Shown here one piece after another: positions 39,439 through 49,417 of a DNA stretch of 51,744 bases. The notes below the pieces were generated by a model. The model was given only the letters and a program-made list of their open reading frames with translations, made no database searches and was not told where the DNA came from. The DNA comes from Candidatus Poribacteria bacterium (lineage in GTDB: Bacteria; Poribacteria; WGA-4E; PCPOR2b): assembly GCA_022822785.1 (NCBI GenBank), contig JAJEAL010000098.1, forward strand, positions 1 to 51,744. The letters run 5' to 3'. Position 1 is the first letter of the stretch. Each line of letters starts with the position of its first letter. The position numbers and the translations under genes are program-made.

Positions 39439-39639
39439 AAGGCATCCTTCGCTTCTAAATTGATGGATCACTCTCATTTGTGTAAAGTAGAGCAGCATTG
39501 TCAGTAGAGCATAATGACACCCCAACGCATTCGAGGTTCTGCGGTGCTGCTCAACATCTATTTTACGATAGATCCAACCTGAAAGAGATTCATGTACTCA
39601 TATTACCTATTTACCTGTTACAATTATCGGAGGAGTTGA

Positions 39640-42600
39640 ATGTTCACAACTTTCCAGGCACTCCTGGCATGGGCGTTTATTCATGCCGGTGAAACGGAGG
39701 AGGATGAAGAAAACCCATCCGACGACACAACACAGGAAAACCTACCCGCAGCGGAAAAACGAGAGCTACCGGCAGACTCAGATCACGACGAGGTAGATAG
39801 CTCTGAGTCGCCAGCCGCACGAAGTGAAAATCAACAGGACGGCGAACAGACGAAGGCGGCAGATCCGCAGCTATCCTCAACAGCGATAATAGATGAACAA
39901 TCGCATTCCAATAGTGTTGAGAGTAATCCTGTTGCAGAAACGAGCGATTCCACACCAGAAGATGTAGAAGAAGCGGCAATCTCCCCTGATGATGGCACGA
40001 CTGAAATTCTCTCAGAGGAACGGACAGAAGCACCGGCCGAGAACGATGGCACGGCTGCAATCGCACTAGATTCAGAGGAAGAGGCAATTGAAGATGCCAA
40101 AGTGCCGGTCAGTTTTGGAGTCATTGATGAGGTATATAATTTTGTCAATGAGTTTCAAGGGAGTCAAGTGAGCCATCCTGAACAGACCTCCGCCAATGCT
40201 CACGACAGTGCAGGAGGTGTAAAGAAACCTGCGCTCTTTGAGCATCCCCCTGCTCAAGGCTATGCACGCATCCGGTATGAGGTGGACCTGCCGAAGATAG
40301 AATCCAACGAGAATCTGATTTTACATTTTAGCATCGGTTTGAGGGATGGCATTGATTTTGACCTGCCACACACACAACCTGATGGGGTCCGGTTTGTCAT
40401 TGAAATTTCAGACGAATCCCGTTTTGAACGCGTGTCCGACATCTGCCAATGGGATGAATGCCTCATTGATCTTTCTGATTGCGCCGGAGGCACGGTTCAA
40501 ATTGACTTTCTGACCGATTGCAACGGAGCGGGTAATACTAACTATGATTGGGCTTTATGGGGGAACCCGCGCGTCTTAAAGCTCACCCGGACCTCACTGC
40601 TGCTTGAAAAAGGCGAAGATGAACCGCGACTCAGGCGGGGTATTGCACTCGGACTCCTAGAGACAGACCTTCCTGAACTTTCCGTTGCCGAATTCAATCT
40701 GGAGGTTTCTACATTGGCTCCGGCCATTGTAGATGAATTGTGCCAACAGATAGAAGCGAAAACCGAGACTTCGGTCGTTGAGTTGGCGCTGTACACGGAA
40801 CAACCAAAATTAGAAATCGTAGCTGCGGGACCGACCGCTGCTCTTGTCACCGCACGAGAGGATTTCCATCTGCAATGCATAATTCGTAACACCGGGCTAG
40901 TGCCACTTGAGCCTATCCATAGAGCGATTGTTGCACTTAATCGGATTAAGTTGCGACGCGGACGAACGACACAGCCGCTAAAAAGGCTCAACCCCGGTGA
41001 AGATACCACATTTTCATGGAATATCCGTAGTTTTTCGCGTGAATCAGTGGCACGAACATCTGTGGCGGTTCGCTCCCAAACCCCTACTGGTGAAATTCGT
41101 CAGACCGTTGAGCAGCAGGTCGTACCGCTCCCGGCTATTCCCAGGCTTTCTAATCAAATCGCTTCAGATTTATCCACGTATGATCAGAACGGACATGTTA
41201 TCACTGAGAATCGACACTTGCGTGCACTTTTCGCTAGAGGGAATAGTGGATTTGAATACTGTCTGTTTTACGTAGCGAAAAATGAACGTTACCGGCAGGC
41301 TGCTGTCTGCAATGCAATCTCAGAAATTCGTTATCGTGATGCGTCGGGAACCGATCGACATATTAAAATAACCCCGCCTGTCTACCAGCTCGCCGGGAAT
41401 AGTCGTGGTGAATCGATTGTCGTACTGTCCTCTGAAAGTCGAGATGAGGATGGTGTCCTCTGGTCTTATGAAGCACGTTTTTCGTTATCTGAAGAATCCA
41501 AGCGGGTCAAGGTGGTATACAAACTAACTGCGGACAAGGATCGGAAATTAATTGCTTTCAACGGTCCGACGCTTTACGCGGGAGATGGAGCGTTTGGTGA
41601 GCGTAAGACGGCTGCCCTCTTCCCCGGTTTGGAGTTTCTGGAGGGTAATGAACCCTCGTCGAGCCCGCGAGATGTTGCGCCTCCGAATCATAATCGACTT
41701 GTTCCCCATCCCTATAAAGTCACAATTCCCTTGATGGCTGTTGAGCATAGGAAGACCCTAGTTGGTCTAGCGTGGGATGCGCTAGAGACTTGGGATGGCG
41801 AGCACAACATGCTGTCGGCAGCTTTTGCCTCTCCAAATTTGTACAACCATCAAAAGAACCACTTGATGGGTCTATTTGTCCCCACCGTTCCCGATTGGGT
41901 TGAAGAGAATCACCTAGCAGCTTCAACACCTTACCCGCTGAAAGCAAACCAACCGATAGCGATTAAAGCGCAAATCATTGTTGATGGAGACGCTTCCATT
42001 TCTGATGCGATTTCCCACTGGACAGATGCCTACGGTGTGCCCGAACCGTTGGAAGCACCACGCGGCGATAGGGAAGAGATTCTGCTGTCCCGACACGGTT
42101 TAATGGAGACTGTATGGGATCAAGATGCCGGAAAATCGCGGCACTGTGTTGGTTGGACTCCGGAAAATGCCCCCGGCTTCGCAACGCTGTTGTGGTATGA
42201 TTACCTTATCCAAACGCAAAACAACGCTATCAAAGATGAATCGGTCAGGCAGCGTGCGCTTGAAATCGTCGAACGTACAATCCAAGAAGCCGGTCCGGCG
42301 GGCCTGAGTTCGACAGACCTCTGCCATATTCTAAGATGGGAAGCCCCCTTCTACTTTGGGGAGGTCGAAGCGGGATTAGATCGTATAAAAGAGATTGCCA
42401 CGCGCTGGATCGAGACGCAGGAGGAGGATGGGAGTTGGCGGTTTCAGCCGACTACAGGTCGAACAAAAACGCTAGGAAATGAAGGGGATGCAGTTTTGGG
42501 AACTTGCGCGCCCACGGTACGGCTGCTACTCAAGCACGCCCGTGTGACTGGCGATGCAGAATCCTTGGAGGCTGGGCTGCAAGGGCTACAGTTTATGAAA

Positions 42601-43572
42601 AACTTCAAAGTGCCGCGCGGTGCCCAAACATGGGAGTGCCCACTCTATGCCCCCGATCTTGTCGCTGCTGCCCATGCTGTTGGCGCCTATGTTGAGGCTT
42701 ACGAAATCACGAGAGAAAAGCAGTATCTTGAATCGGCAGAGCAGTGGGCAAAAACAGGGCTTCCGTTCCTGTATCATTGGCATCTACCGGATCGCCCTGC
42801 GATGCGCTTCGGGTCGATCCCGATTTTTGGTTCCACCTTCTATACCCACCCATGGTTCGGTGTTCCTGTTCAGTGGAACGGCTTGGTTTACGCCTACGCC
42901 CTGCAATGTCTTGCTCGACACGCTCCGAAAAATCGGAGGCAGTTTTGGTCCACGGTTGCGGAAGGGATTACTGTCAGTGGGATGTACCAACAATGGACGG
43001 AGGGGGAACTGAAAGGCACATACCCCGACGGTCTCTACAGTTTCTGTACGGAGGGACGTGGTCCCCATATCAATCCAGAAGACATCATGGTAAATCTCTA
43101 CGCCCTGCGAGGGCTCGATCCGGATATCTCTACCGGAATTTGCCATATACAAGACAATCGTATTCACGTCAGCAGCGGTGCAAGAGTGGACGGGTTAGAG
43201 CATGACGACGATTCAAATCGGCTTACGTTTACGCTGCGTTATGTCCAGAACGAGACAAGTTATTGTATCGTTACGGGCTACGGAAGTCGATTCACCGAGA
43301 CCGAATCTTCTGCGAAACCGAGTCCCTCTGCGATTCGTGCCGGAAGTGGGGAACTTCCCCTTGTTGATAGTCTTTCAACTACTGAGTCCGGTTGGCTTTA
43401 TCGTGAGGAGAAGGACATCATTTTCATCAAATACAAACCCCTGACAGGCGCGACAGATTTTGAAGTGCTTCCGCCAGAAAAAGCGGAATCCACTCAAGAA
43501 GTGATTGAAACGGATACAGCGTCAGAAGATGGGACGGGTGATACGGATGAACCTGCCCCCAATCCAGATTGA
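39640..43572 (+). CDS. Large protein of unknown function with acidic N-terminus and alpha-toroid-like C-terminus
   Basis: I do not recognise this 1,310-residue protein. Residues 15-160 are very acidic and low in complexity (Glu, Asp, Ser, Pro, Ala). Residues 205-310 resemble a carbohydrate-binding-type beta domain (YARIRYEVDLP...ILHFSIGLRDGIDF...NYDWALWGNPRV). Residues 390-480 look Ig-like. Residues 510-780 are beta-rich, and 860-1140 are helical with repeats such as SWRFQPTTG, QYLESAEQWAKTGLPFLYHW and QWNGLVYAYALQCLARH, recalling alpha/alpha-barrel glycosidases or lyases. The C-terminus is again acidic. GGAGGAG precedes the ATG. Secretion is uncertain; the N-terminal hydrophobic stretch is short. 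Confidence 0.8.
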   Translation: MFTTFQALLAWAFIHAGETEEDEENPSDDTTQENLPAAEKRELPADSDHDEVDSSESPAARSENQQDGEQTKAADPQLSSTAIIDEQSHSNSVESNPVAETSDSTPEDVEEAAISPDDGTTEILSEERTEAPAENDGTAAIALDSEEEAIEDAKVPVSFGVIDEVYNFVNEFQGSQVSHPEQTSANAHDSAGGVKKPALFEHPPAQGYARIRYEVDLPKIESNENLILHFSIGLRDGIDFDLPHTQPDGVRFVIEISDESRFERVSDICQWDECLIDLSDCAGGTVQIDFLTDCNGAGNTNYDWALWGNPRVLKLTRTSLLLEKGEDEPRLRRGIALGLLETDLPELSVAEFNLEVSTLAPAIVDELCQQIEAKTETSVVELALYTEQPKLEIVAAGPTAALVTAREDFHLQCIIRNTGLVPLEPIHRAIVALNRIKLRRGRTTQPLKRLNPGEDTTFSWNIRSFSRESVARTSVAVRSQTPTGEIRQTVEQQVVPLPAIPRLSNQIASDLSTYDQNGHVITENRHLRALFARGNSGFEYCLFYVAKNERYRQAAVCNAISEIRYRDASGTDRHIKITPPVYQLAGNSRGESIVVLSSESRDEDGVLWSYEARFSLSEESKRVKVVYKLTADKDRKLIAFNGPTLYAGDGAFGERKTAALFPGLEFLEGNEPSSSPRDVAPPNHNRLVPHPYKVTIPLMAVEHRKTLVGLAWDALETWDGEHNMLSAAFASPNLYNHQKNHLMGLFVPTVPDWVEENHLAASTPYPLKANQPIAIKAQIIVDGDASISDAISHWTDAYGVPEPLEAPRGDREEILLSRHGLMETVWDQDAGKSRHCVGWTPENAPGFATLLWYDYLIQTQNNAIKDESVRQRALEIVERTIQEAGPAGLSSTDLCHILRWEAPFYFGEVEAGLDRIKEIATRWIETQEEDGSWRFQPTTGRTKTLGNEGDAVLGTCAPTVRLLLKHARVTGDAESLEAGLQGLQFMKNFKVPRGAQTWECPLYAPDLVAAAHAVGAYVEAYEITREKQYLESAEQWAKTGLPFLYHWHLPDRPAMRFGSIPIFGSTFYTHPWFGVPVQWNGLVYAYALQCLARHAPKNRRQFWSTVAEGITVSGMYQQWTEGELKGTYPDGLYSFCTEGRGPHINPEDIMVNLYALRGLDPDISTGICHIQDNRIHVSSGARVDGLEHDDDSNRLTFTLRYVQNETSYCIVTGYGSRFTETESSAKPSPSAIRAGSGELPLVDSLSTTESGWLYREEKDIIFIKYKPLTGATDFEVLPPEKAESTQEVIETDTASEDGTGDTDEPAPNPD

Positions 43573-43583
43573 GGGGTACTGTG

Positions 43584-44213
43584 GTGGGCCGAGGACTTTT
43601 TATTACATTTGAAGGCACAGATGGGGCGGGTAAAACAACACAGATTCAACGCCTGTCCAGAGATCTGAAGAATGCGAACTACGACGTATGCCTTACGCGC
43701 GAACCGGGCGGGACCCTTATTTCTGAGCAGATTCGTGATATGCTGCTAAATCCAGACCATAGCGAGATGGCAGCGACAACGGAGCTGTTGCTATATGCCG
43801 CCTCTCGGGCGCAGCATGTATCAGAAGTCATCAAACCTGCCCTAACAGAGGGAAAGATTGTCATCTCCTCACGGTTTGCGGACGCCACGGTTGTTTATCA
43901 AGGCTATGGACGTGGATTGGATCTTGACAGGATAAATTATCTGAATTGGATGGCGACCGATGGCGTTACGCCGGATGTGACTTTTGTGTTGGATCTGCCT
44001 GTGGTGATTGGGTTACAGCGCGTCCAAAAAAGCCGAGGCGGATTGGACCGGCTAGAAAGAGAAAAGATTGAATTTCACCAACGGCTGCGAGATGGCTACC
44101 GGGCGCTGGCACAACAGGAACCCCAACGCCTAAAAATTATCGATGCGCAAGCTACTCCTGATCAGGTGTATGCACAGATTCAGGCGATAATCCAACCGTT
44201 ACTGCAAAAGTGA
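43584..44213 (+). CDS. tmk: Thymidylate kinase
   Basis: This enzyme phosphorylates dTMP to dTDP, 209 residues from the GTG at 43584. GAGGGG (43571-43576) lies 7 nt before that codon; GTG 43581 and a TTG at 43569 are less likely. The P-loop is FEGTDGAGKTTQ, the DR-type motif is TREPGGT, and ISSRFADATVVYQGYGRGL follows. The upstream gene stops at 43572. holB follows directly, with only a few nt between, a common bacterial pairing. Confidence 0.95.
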   Translation: MGRGLFITFEGTDGAGKTTQIQRLSRDLKNANYDVCLTREPGGTLISEQIRDMLLNPDHSEMAATTELLLYAASRAQHVSEVIKPALTEGKIVISSRFADATVVYQGYGRGLDLDRINYLNWMATDGVTPDVTFVLDLPVVIGLQRVQKSRGGLDRLEREKIEFHQRLRDGYRALAQQEPQRLKIIDAQATPDQVYAQIQAIIQPLLQK

Positions 44214-44222
44214 GTGACCTTT

Positions 44223-45176
44223 ATGCAAGACGCTATTATCGGACATCAGCAGATTCTCGAACAGTTGTATCACGCAATTGCATCAAATCGCATAGCAGGT
44301 GCTTATCTGTTCGTTGGAGTCCCCCAAGTCGGGAAAGAGACGGTCGCGCTCCATTTTGCAAAGTCGATCAATTGCCTTACGCAAGGCGAGGGAGCCTGCG
44401 GCGCCTGTTTGGCCTGCCGCAAAGCCGACGATGGGAATCATCCCGACCTTCAGATTATCCGTCCGTCAGGGGCTTGGATCAAGATTGACCAGATTCGTGA
44501 ACTGCAACAACGGATTATCTATCGACCGCTTGAAGGGGTGCGGAAAGTTTACATCTTGACCGAAGCGGAGCGGCTGAATCTCGAAGCCGCAAACTGTCTG
44601 CTCAAAACGCTTGAAGAACCGCCCGCTGATTCGGTTTTAATCCTCTTGACTACAAATCTTGAGGGGTTGTTACCTACAATCCGATCCCGTTGCCAAATTA
44701 TTCCCTTTCACCCGCTCGTAGCTGCCGACCTTGCCGGTCATCTAATGGAGCGATTCAACATTGACGAAGGCCGCGCATTTTCAGTTGCGACGACAGCCGG
44801 GGGTGCCGTTGGCAAAGCGTTGACCCTGCTGCAAGAGGACGCAGATTTCGATGAAGAAATCCCTGAGATTATGACTGCTAGCGATCGGCTAGATGCTTTT
44901 CGGATTGCGGAGAAATGGACGCAACAACCGGAGGCACTCGACCACCTTGTGACATGGTATCGTGATTTGGCCCTTCTACACCAAGGGGCGCCTACAAATC
45001 TACTCACGCACGTCCATCACGAAGCAGAACTCAAACAACTGACGGGGCGCTATTCACGTCTACAATTGCAGTCGGCAATCAAGGCGATTTTTGAGACGAA
45101 AGCGATGCTCCAACGCAATGTTAATACAACATTGGCTCTGGAGGTTTTGGCTTTGAAGTTATTACGTAGACCGTAG
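44223..45176 (+). CDS. holB: DNA polymerase III delta-prime subunit
   Basis: A clamp-loader AAA+ subunit of 317 residues. The P-loop is GVPQVGKET, zinc cysteines are in CLTQGEGACGACLACRKAD, and LNLEAANCLLKTLEEPPADSVLILLTTN with TIRSRCQ carries the SRC motif. The ATG at 44223 is 9 nt after the tmk stop; a GTG at 44214 directly after that stop is an alternative. Neither has a clear ribosome site, so coupling to tmk is likely. Confidence 0.93.
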   Translation: MQDAIIGHQQILEQLYHAIASNRIAGAYLFVGVPQVGKETVALHFAKSINCLTQGEGACGACLACRKADDGNHPDLQIIRPSGAWIKIDQIRELQQRIIYRPLEGVRKVYILTEAERLNLEAANCLLKTLEEPPADSVLILLTTNLEGLLPTIRSRCQIIPFHPLVAADLAGHLMERFNIDEGRAFSVATTAGGAVGKALTLLQEDADFDEEIPEIMTASDRLDAFRIAEKWTQQPEALDHLVTWYRDLALLHQGAPTNLLTHVHHEAELKQLTGRYSRLQLQSAIKAIFETKAMLQRNVNTTLALEVLALKLLRRP

Positions 45177-45197
45177 CAATTTTGTGAGAGAATAGCC

Positions 45198-46193
45198 ATG
45201 GATTTGACAGAAGCGATGGAACTTTTCAAAGAAATTAGGAGACGATTCCAGGATCACCAGAGTGATTTCTCAGAATTCCGAACTCGGATTATATTAATCG
45301 ATCCCGTTTTACGCTTACTTGGCTGGGATGTTGAAAATCCAGACCTTGTTGATCTTGAATATCAGCCAGCCGAAAGTAACCGGAAATCAGCCGACTATGT
45401 CCTAAAAAACAATAAAAAAAATGTTGTCATTGTGGAAGCCAAGAATATAGACAAAAAAATTGATGATGTGAAGTATCGTGAACAAGCTGATGGTTATGCT
45501 CGGTATGCGGAAGTCAAGTTCTTTATATTAACCAATGGTGTTAGATGGCTGCTGTATGAACGGGATTTGATGACAAGCCTAGAGTCACTCAAGCCGATCG
45601 TTAGTTTTGATGTTGTTCATGATGAACCGTATCAGTGTGCATTGGCTGCTATCTCAATGTGGAGACCGAATCTTGCTTCTGATAGTGGCCCATCTAAGGC
45701 TACGGAATCAGTTTTCGCATTATCAAAGTCTGAACCTGATCAATCCAACAGTAAGTCCAGTAAGCAGCAAAAACAGCAGCTGGCTAACAACTCTTCAGAA
45801 GATTCCGACAACTGGTGTTCCTTTCAAAGCGGAATGTACCCACGGAAGACCCAGCCAACCCGGTTGAAGATAGGTGATAGCGTTGATAAGCGGGTAGTGT
45901 ATTGGAGGGACGTTATTCATGAAATAGTTGTCTGGCTTATTAACACGGGAAAACTGGAAGAGAATCACTGCCCAATCTTGATAGCGCAGAAGACTTTCAT
46001 TGGTCACGAAAAAGTGAACCCTGATGGAACGCCGTTCAAAATTCCGAAAAAATTGCCGAACGGGCTCATTTTGCAGCGCAACATATCAACGGGACCTCAA
46101 TGGGGTAAATTAAGGCAGTTGCTAGCGAATCTTGAAGTGGATACAAGCATGATTCAAGTGTCGTATAAGCCGATTAGAAAAGCCAGTCGCTAA
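45198..46193 (+). CDS. Stand-alone HSDR_N-type PD-(D/E)XK nuclease domain protein
   Basis: A 331-residue protein. Residues 10-155 match the N-terminal nuclease domain of type I restriction HsdR subunits (HSDR_N): FRTRIILIDPVLRLLGWDVENP, SADYVLKNNKKNVVIVEAKN with the D...E-x-K core, and QADGYARYAEVKFFILTNGVRWLLY. No helicase follows. A Ser/Gln/Asn-rich linker (about 165-205) leads to a C-terminal domain of unknown type with YWRDVIHEIVVWLINTG. It follows holB by 21 nt. It could act in defence, or be a housekeeping nuclease of unknown role. Confidence 0.78.
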   Translation: MDLTEAMELFKEIRRRFQDHQSDFSEFRTRIILIDPVLRLLGWDVENPDLVDLEYQPAESNRKSADYVLKNNKKNVVIVEAKNIDKKIDDVKYREQADGYARYAEVKFFILTNGVRWLLYERDLMTSLESLKPIVSFDVVHDEPYQCALAAISMWRPNLASDSGPSKATESVFALSKSEPDQSNSKSSKQQKQQLANNSSEDSDNWCSFQSGMYPRKTQPTRLKIGDSVDKRVVYWRDVIHEIVVWLINTGKLEENHCPILIAQKTFIGHEKVNPDGTPFKIPKKLPNGLILQRNISTGPQWGKLRQLLANLEVDTSMIQVSYKPIRKASR

Positions 46194-46232
46194 ATGAAGT
46201 CGATCTGTCCAATTTGGATTGAGCGGATGTAA

Positions 46233-46282
46233 GGAACGCAGATGCCGTTCCGAGCATCCTCGCCTTGCGGGATCTGCGTTCC
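46233..46282. repeat. GGAACGCAGAT inverted repeat ahead of metG
   Basis: GGAACGCAGAT (46233-46243) and its exact reverse complement (46272-46282) flank a 28-nt loop. Similar GGAAC...GTTCCCTAC sequences occur at 50133-50152 and, degraded, at 4191-4215. It may affect metG expression, as it lies 44 nt before the ATG, but its spread points to a dispersed element. Confidence 0.65.
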
Positions 46283-46325
46283 CTACGAAGGCGCAAAGCA
46301 CTGTAAGTCAAAAAGGAATATAATC

Positions 46326-48236
46326 ATGAGTACATTCTACATTACAACACCAATATACTACACCAACGCCGAGCCGCACGCTGGACATGCGTACACAACC
46401 ATCGCCGCTGACGTGATGGCAAGATACCATCGTCTCAGAGGAGATGATGTCCTCTTTCTGACCGGCGTGGATGAGCATGGGGAGAATATCCAAAAAATTG
46501 CTGACCAGAAAAACATCTCTCCCCAAGCTTACTGCGATCAGATTGCGCCAACGTTCACAACGCTTTGGGAAAGGTTGAATGTCTCTTACGACATCTTCCT
46601 GCGTACGACGAGCGAGTTGCACAAAAGCGGCGTCCGAAAACTGCTTAACACGTTGCATGAGACGGGGGACATATACAAAGGCAAATACAAGGGATACTAC
46701 TGCCGGCCGTGCGAACGCTTTTTCACCGAAAAGGAGCAGACCGAGGATAAGATCTGTCCCATCCACAATCTGCCATTGGAATGGGTCGAGGAAGATAACT
46801 ACTTCTTTGCGCTCTCAAAATATCAGGATCCATTGATTAAGCACATCCACGAGAATCCTAAATTCATCCAACCTGAAACCCGTCGTAACGAGATGTTAAA
46901 CGTATTAGAGTCGGGGTTGGAGGATGTGAGTATCTCGCGGTCTTCCGTATCGTGGGGGATTCCCTTACCGTTCGACACGGAGCACATCTCCTACGTATGG
47001 ATTGAGGCTTTGAGCAACTATGTGACTGCCCTCGATTATGCCCAAGATGGGGAAAGATTCCGCAAATTCTGGCCGGCCAGCGTTCACCTGATGGCGAAGG
47101 ACATCGCCCGTTTTCACGCGATTATATGGCCCGCCATGCTGATGGCGGTGAAATTGCCAGTTCCCAAGAAAGTTGTTGCCCACGGTTTCCTGACAAAAGA
47201 TGGCGAAGCTTTGAGTAAAACGCTCGGTATCTTCATTGATATGGACACCGACATCGGGACGTATGGGTTGGATGCGTTCCGCTACTACCTGCTACGGGAG
47301 TTCAGTTTCGGTAACGATGGCGATTACCGACCGAGCCGTCTTGATGCCCGTTATAACGCTGACTTGGCAAACGATCTTGGAAACCTGCTCAACCGTACGC
47401 TCGGTCTTGCATCCAGACACTTCGACGGTATCCCCGAACCGACGACATCGGGAGAATTTGACGCTGAGATTCAAGGGATGGCGCGTGAAACGGTCGAGAA
47501 GGTCGATACCTTGATGGAGGACCTTGTTTTTGATATGGCGTTGGAAACGATTTGGGAATTTGTGAGGAGAATTAACCGTTATATCCAGCAGACACAGGTT
47601 TGGACGTTAGCAAAGTCGGACGAAACGAAAGGTCGTATGGGAACGATCCTCTATAACAGCATGGAATCGCTACGCGTCGTTGCCGTCCTAATCTCTCCTT
47701 TCATACCCGATACCGCCAATCGCATCCGCCAACAGCTCGGACTCGATGAGAGCTTCAACGACCAAGGCTTGGATACGGTTGCTGAGTGGGGCGGCTTGCC
47801 ATCGGGATTGGCGGTCGGAAAGCCTGAGCCCATCTTCCCACGAAAGGATACTAAGAAGCCGAAACAAGCGCTTAAAGAAAAACCTGCCCAAGCCGAACAG
47901 TCCGCAGATGATAATCTGATCTCGTTTGATCAGTTTCAGGAGCTAGATCTGCGTGTTGGTGAAGTGATCGCTGCCGAGAAAGTCCTCGACGCGGATCGCC
48001 TCCTAAAGTTACAGGTCGATCTCGGCAGTGAGCAGCGTCAGGTCGTCGCTGGCATCGCAGCGCATTACACGCCCGAAGACCTCGTCGGAAAGCAGATTAT
48101 TCTGGTCGCTAATTTGCAACCCGCCAAAATCAGAGGTATTGAGTCACAGGGGATGCTGCTTGCAGCTGAGGGTGGGAAAGCGTTGGCTATAGTCACGCTT
48201 GAGAAGAGGATGCCGCTGGGGTCGCAAGTTCGGTGA
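46326..48236 (+). CDS. metG: Methionyl-tRNA synthetase with C-terminal tRNA-binding domain
   Basis: A 636-residue class Ia synthetase. The HIGH-type motif is AEPHAGHAYT. Zinc ligands are in YYCRPCERFF...KICPIHNLPLEW. The KMSKS loop reads ALSKT (Lys298 kept, first Lys lost). Residues 535-636 form an EMAPII/Trbp111-like tRNA-binding domain (FDQFQELDLRVGEVIAAEKV...ANLQPAKIRGIESQGMLLA). The ATG at 46326 is chosen for AAAAGGA upstream and the family start STFYITTPIYYTN. It is complete. Confidence 0.95.
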   Translation: MSTFYITTPIYYTNAEPHAGHAYTTIAADVMARYHRLRGDDVLFLTGVDEHGENIQKIADQKNISPQAYCDQIAPTFTTLWERLNVSYDIFLRTTSELHKSGVRKLLNTLHETGDIYKGKYKGYYCRPCERFFTEKEQTEDKICPIHNLPLEWVEEDNYFFALSKYQDPLIKHIHENPKFIQPETRRNEMLNVLESGLEDVSISRSSVSWGIPLPFDTEHISYVWIEALSNYVTALDYAQDGERFRKFWPASVHLMAKDIARFHAIIWPAMLMAVKLPVPKKVVAHGFLTKDGEALSKTLGIFIDMDTDIGTYGLDAFRYYLLREFSFGNDGDYRPSRLDARYNADLANDLGNLLNRTLGLASRHFDGIPEPTTSGEFDAEIQGMARETVEKVDTLMEDLVFDMALETIWEFVRRINRYIQQTQVWTLAKSDETKGRMGTILYNSMESLRVVAVLISPFIPDTANRIRQQLGLDESFNDQGLDTVAEWGGLPSGLAVGKPEPIFPRKDTKKPKQALKEKPAQAEQSADDNLISFDQFQELDLRVGEVIAAEKVLDADRLLKLQVDLGSEQRQVVAGIAAHYTPEDLVGKQIILVANLQPAKIRGIESQGMLLAAEGGKALAIVTLEKRMPLGSQVR

Positions 48237-48255
48237 GCGTCAGACTTACGGACTG

Positions 48256-48288
48256 ACAAAGTAGTAGGCATACTCTGTATGCCGTAAC
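48256..48288 (+). repeat. Palindromic GGCATAC/GTATGCC repeat, copy 2
   Basis: ACAAAGTAGTAGGCATAC, a 3-nt loop, then GTATGCCGTAAC. Compared with 13793-13825, the substitutions fall symmetrically in the stem, plus one in the loop. About 46 nt downstream is the 22-nt GTCAACACGCCCTAGCAACT repeat (48335-48356) shared with 21265-21286. Confidence 0.8.
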
Positions 48289-48358
48289 CTGTACATACTG
48301 CCGTAGGTCGAGATTCATATCTCGACATCTCAACGTCAACACGCCCTAGCAACTTGGG

Positions 48359-49417
48359 TTAAAACAATCCTGAGATCGAAATCCGTTGCGAATTTCCGAG
48401 ATCATGTGCGTTGAAAGCGTAGTCCGCAAAAAGGGTAACTTCACCGAGACGGAGGCGTATGCCAGCACCGGCTGCGAGTTTAGTTCCCTCCGCACCCATG
48501 CGGAGAGCGACCGTGTTGAATAGCCAATACTCCGCCCCGAAACGGACAATCCTCTCAGAGGCACTAGCCGTTTGGAGATCTTTCCGATCCGTTTCCAGAT
48601 CTACACCAAACGTTGCCTTGCCAATCACCGGAAGTGAGAGGTGGTAAGACAAACCGAATCGAAACCGGCGATCGCGGGTAAATACCGGTTCGTCAGGGGT
48701 GTCCCAGCGGATTTGCGTGCCGGTGGCATCCGCCAACATCGCTGCAACATGGAGCCGGTCAACTAGCTTCAGCATCACACCAAAGTCCAGCCCAAAGCCG
48801 TTCCCGCTGTTTTCAAAGAGTGACTGCCTGAGTAACTTTAGGTTGCTACCAACTGAAAGGTTTGGGAGAATCTGACGTGCATAAGAGATTAGCAGCGCAT
48901 TGTCTGTATTACTGAAATACCCTGCGACTTCGGGACGATCGATGTACCACTCACCGGGATCCTTAATCCCATCGCCATCCTTGTCGAGAAAGTCACCTAA
49001 ACGTCCGTTGCCGTTGACATCCACAAACGTGGTGTGGGGTATGTCGTCCACGCCAAGCCGAATCCAGCTGATACCGATGCTCCCAATGCCTTCGATTTGT
49101 TGGACATAACTGACAAAGTTGTACTCTACCAATCCTTTATTGAGAAAGCCACCCTGCGCTGTGCCGAAGGAATCGGAATACATCATGGCAAAAGCACGCC
49201 TTCGGATCTGAGCGAGTCCGGCGGGATTCCAGTACGCTGCTGTGGCATCGTCTGCGATGGACACGAAGCTGCTGCCCATGCCCAAGGCGCGTGCGCCGAC
49301 GCCGTGGCTGAGAAATTCCGCCGCATGACTGCCTTCTTCGGCGGGTACTGGTATTGACGCGGCGGAGACCCTTAGGACAACAGCGAACAAAAAGATGATC
49401 CGTCCTTTTTCACCCAT
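48359..49417 (-). CDS. PorV/PorQ family outer-membrane protein (UPF0164-like)
   Basis: A 352-residue predicted beta-barrel protein. A signal peptide covers about residues 1-27 (IIFLFAVVLRVSAASIPVPA). The family opening follows: EFLSHGVGARALGMGSSFVSIADDATAAYWNPAGLAQ. Alternating beta strands run to a C-terminal ...ISISGLF ending in Phe, as outer-membrane barrels do. DVNGNGRLGDFLDKDGDGIKDPG (about 130-152) looks like a calcium-binding loop insert. Its ATG overlaps the stop of the upstream nuclease-like gene by 8 nt. PorV-type proteins assist type IX secretion, which fits the surface protein downstream in coordinates. Confidence 0.84.
   Translation of the reverse strand: MGEKGRIIFLFAVVLRVSAASIPVPAEEGSHAAEFLSHGVGARALGMGSSFVSIADDATAAYWNPAGLAQIRRRAFAMMYSDSFGTAQGGFLNKGLVEYNFVSYVQQIEGIGSIGISWIRLGVDDIPHTTFVDVNGNGRLGDFLDKDGDGIKDPGEWYIDRPEVAGYFSNTDNALLISYARQILPNLSVGSNLKLLRQSLFENSGNGFGLDFGVMLKLVDRLHVAAMLADATGTQIRWDTPDEPVFTRDRRFRFGLSYHLSLPVIGKATFGVDLETDRKDLQTASASERIVRFGAEYWLFNTVALRMGAEGTKLAAGAGIRLRLGEVTLFADYAFNAHDLGNSQRISISGLF

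Noticed and set aside
42620-43205. Alternative plus-strand frames inside the 1,310-residue gene
   Set aside because: They overlap a long well-started frame and have Cys/Arg/Ser-rich translations typical of frame shadows.
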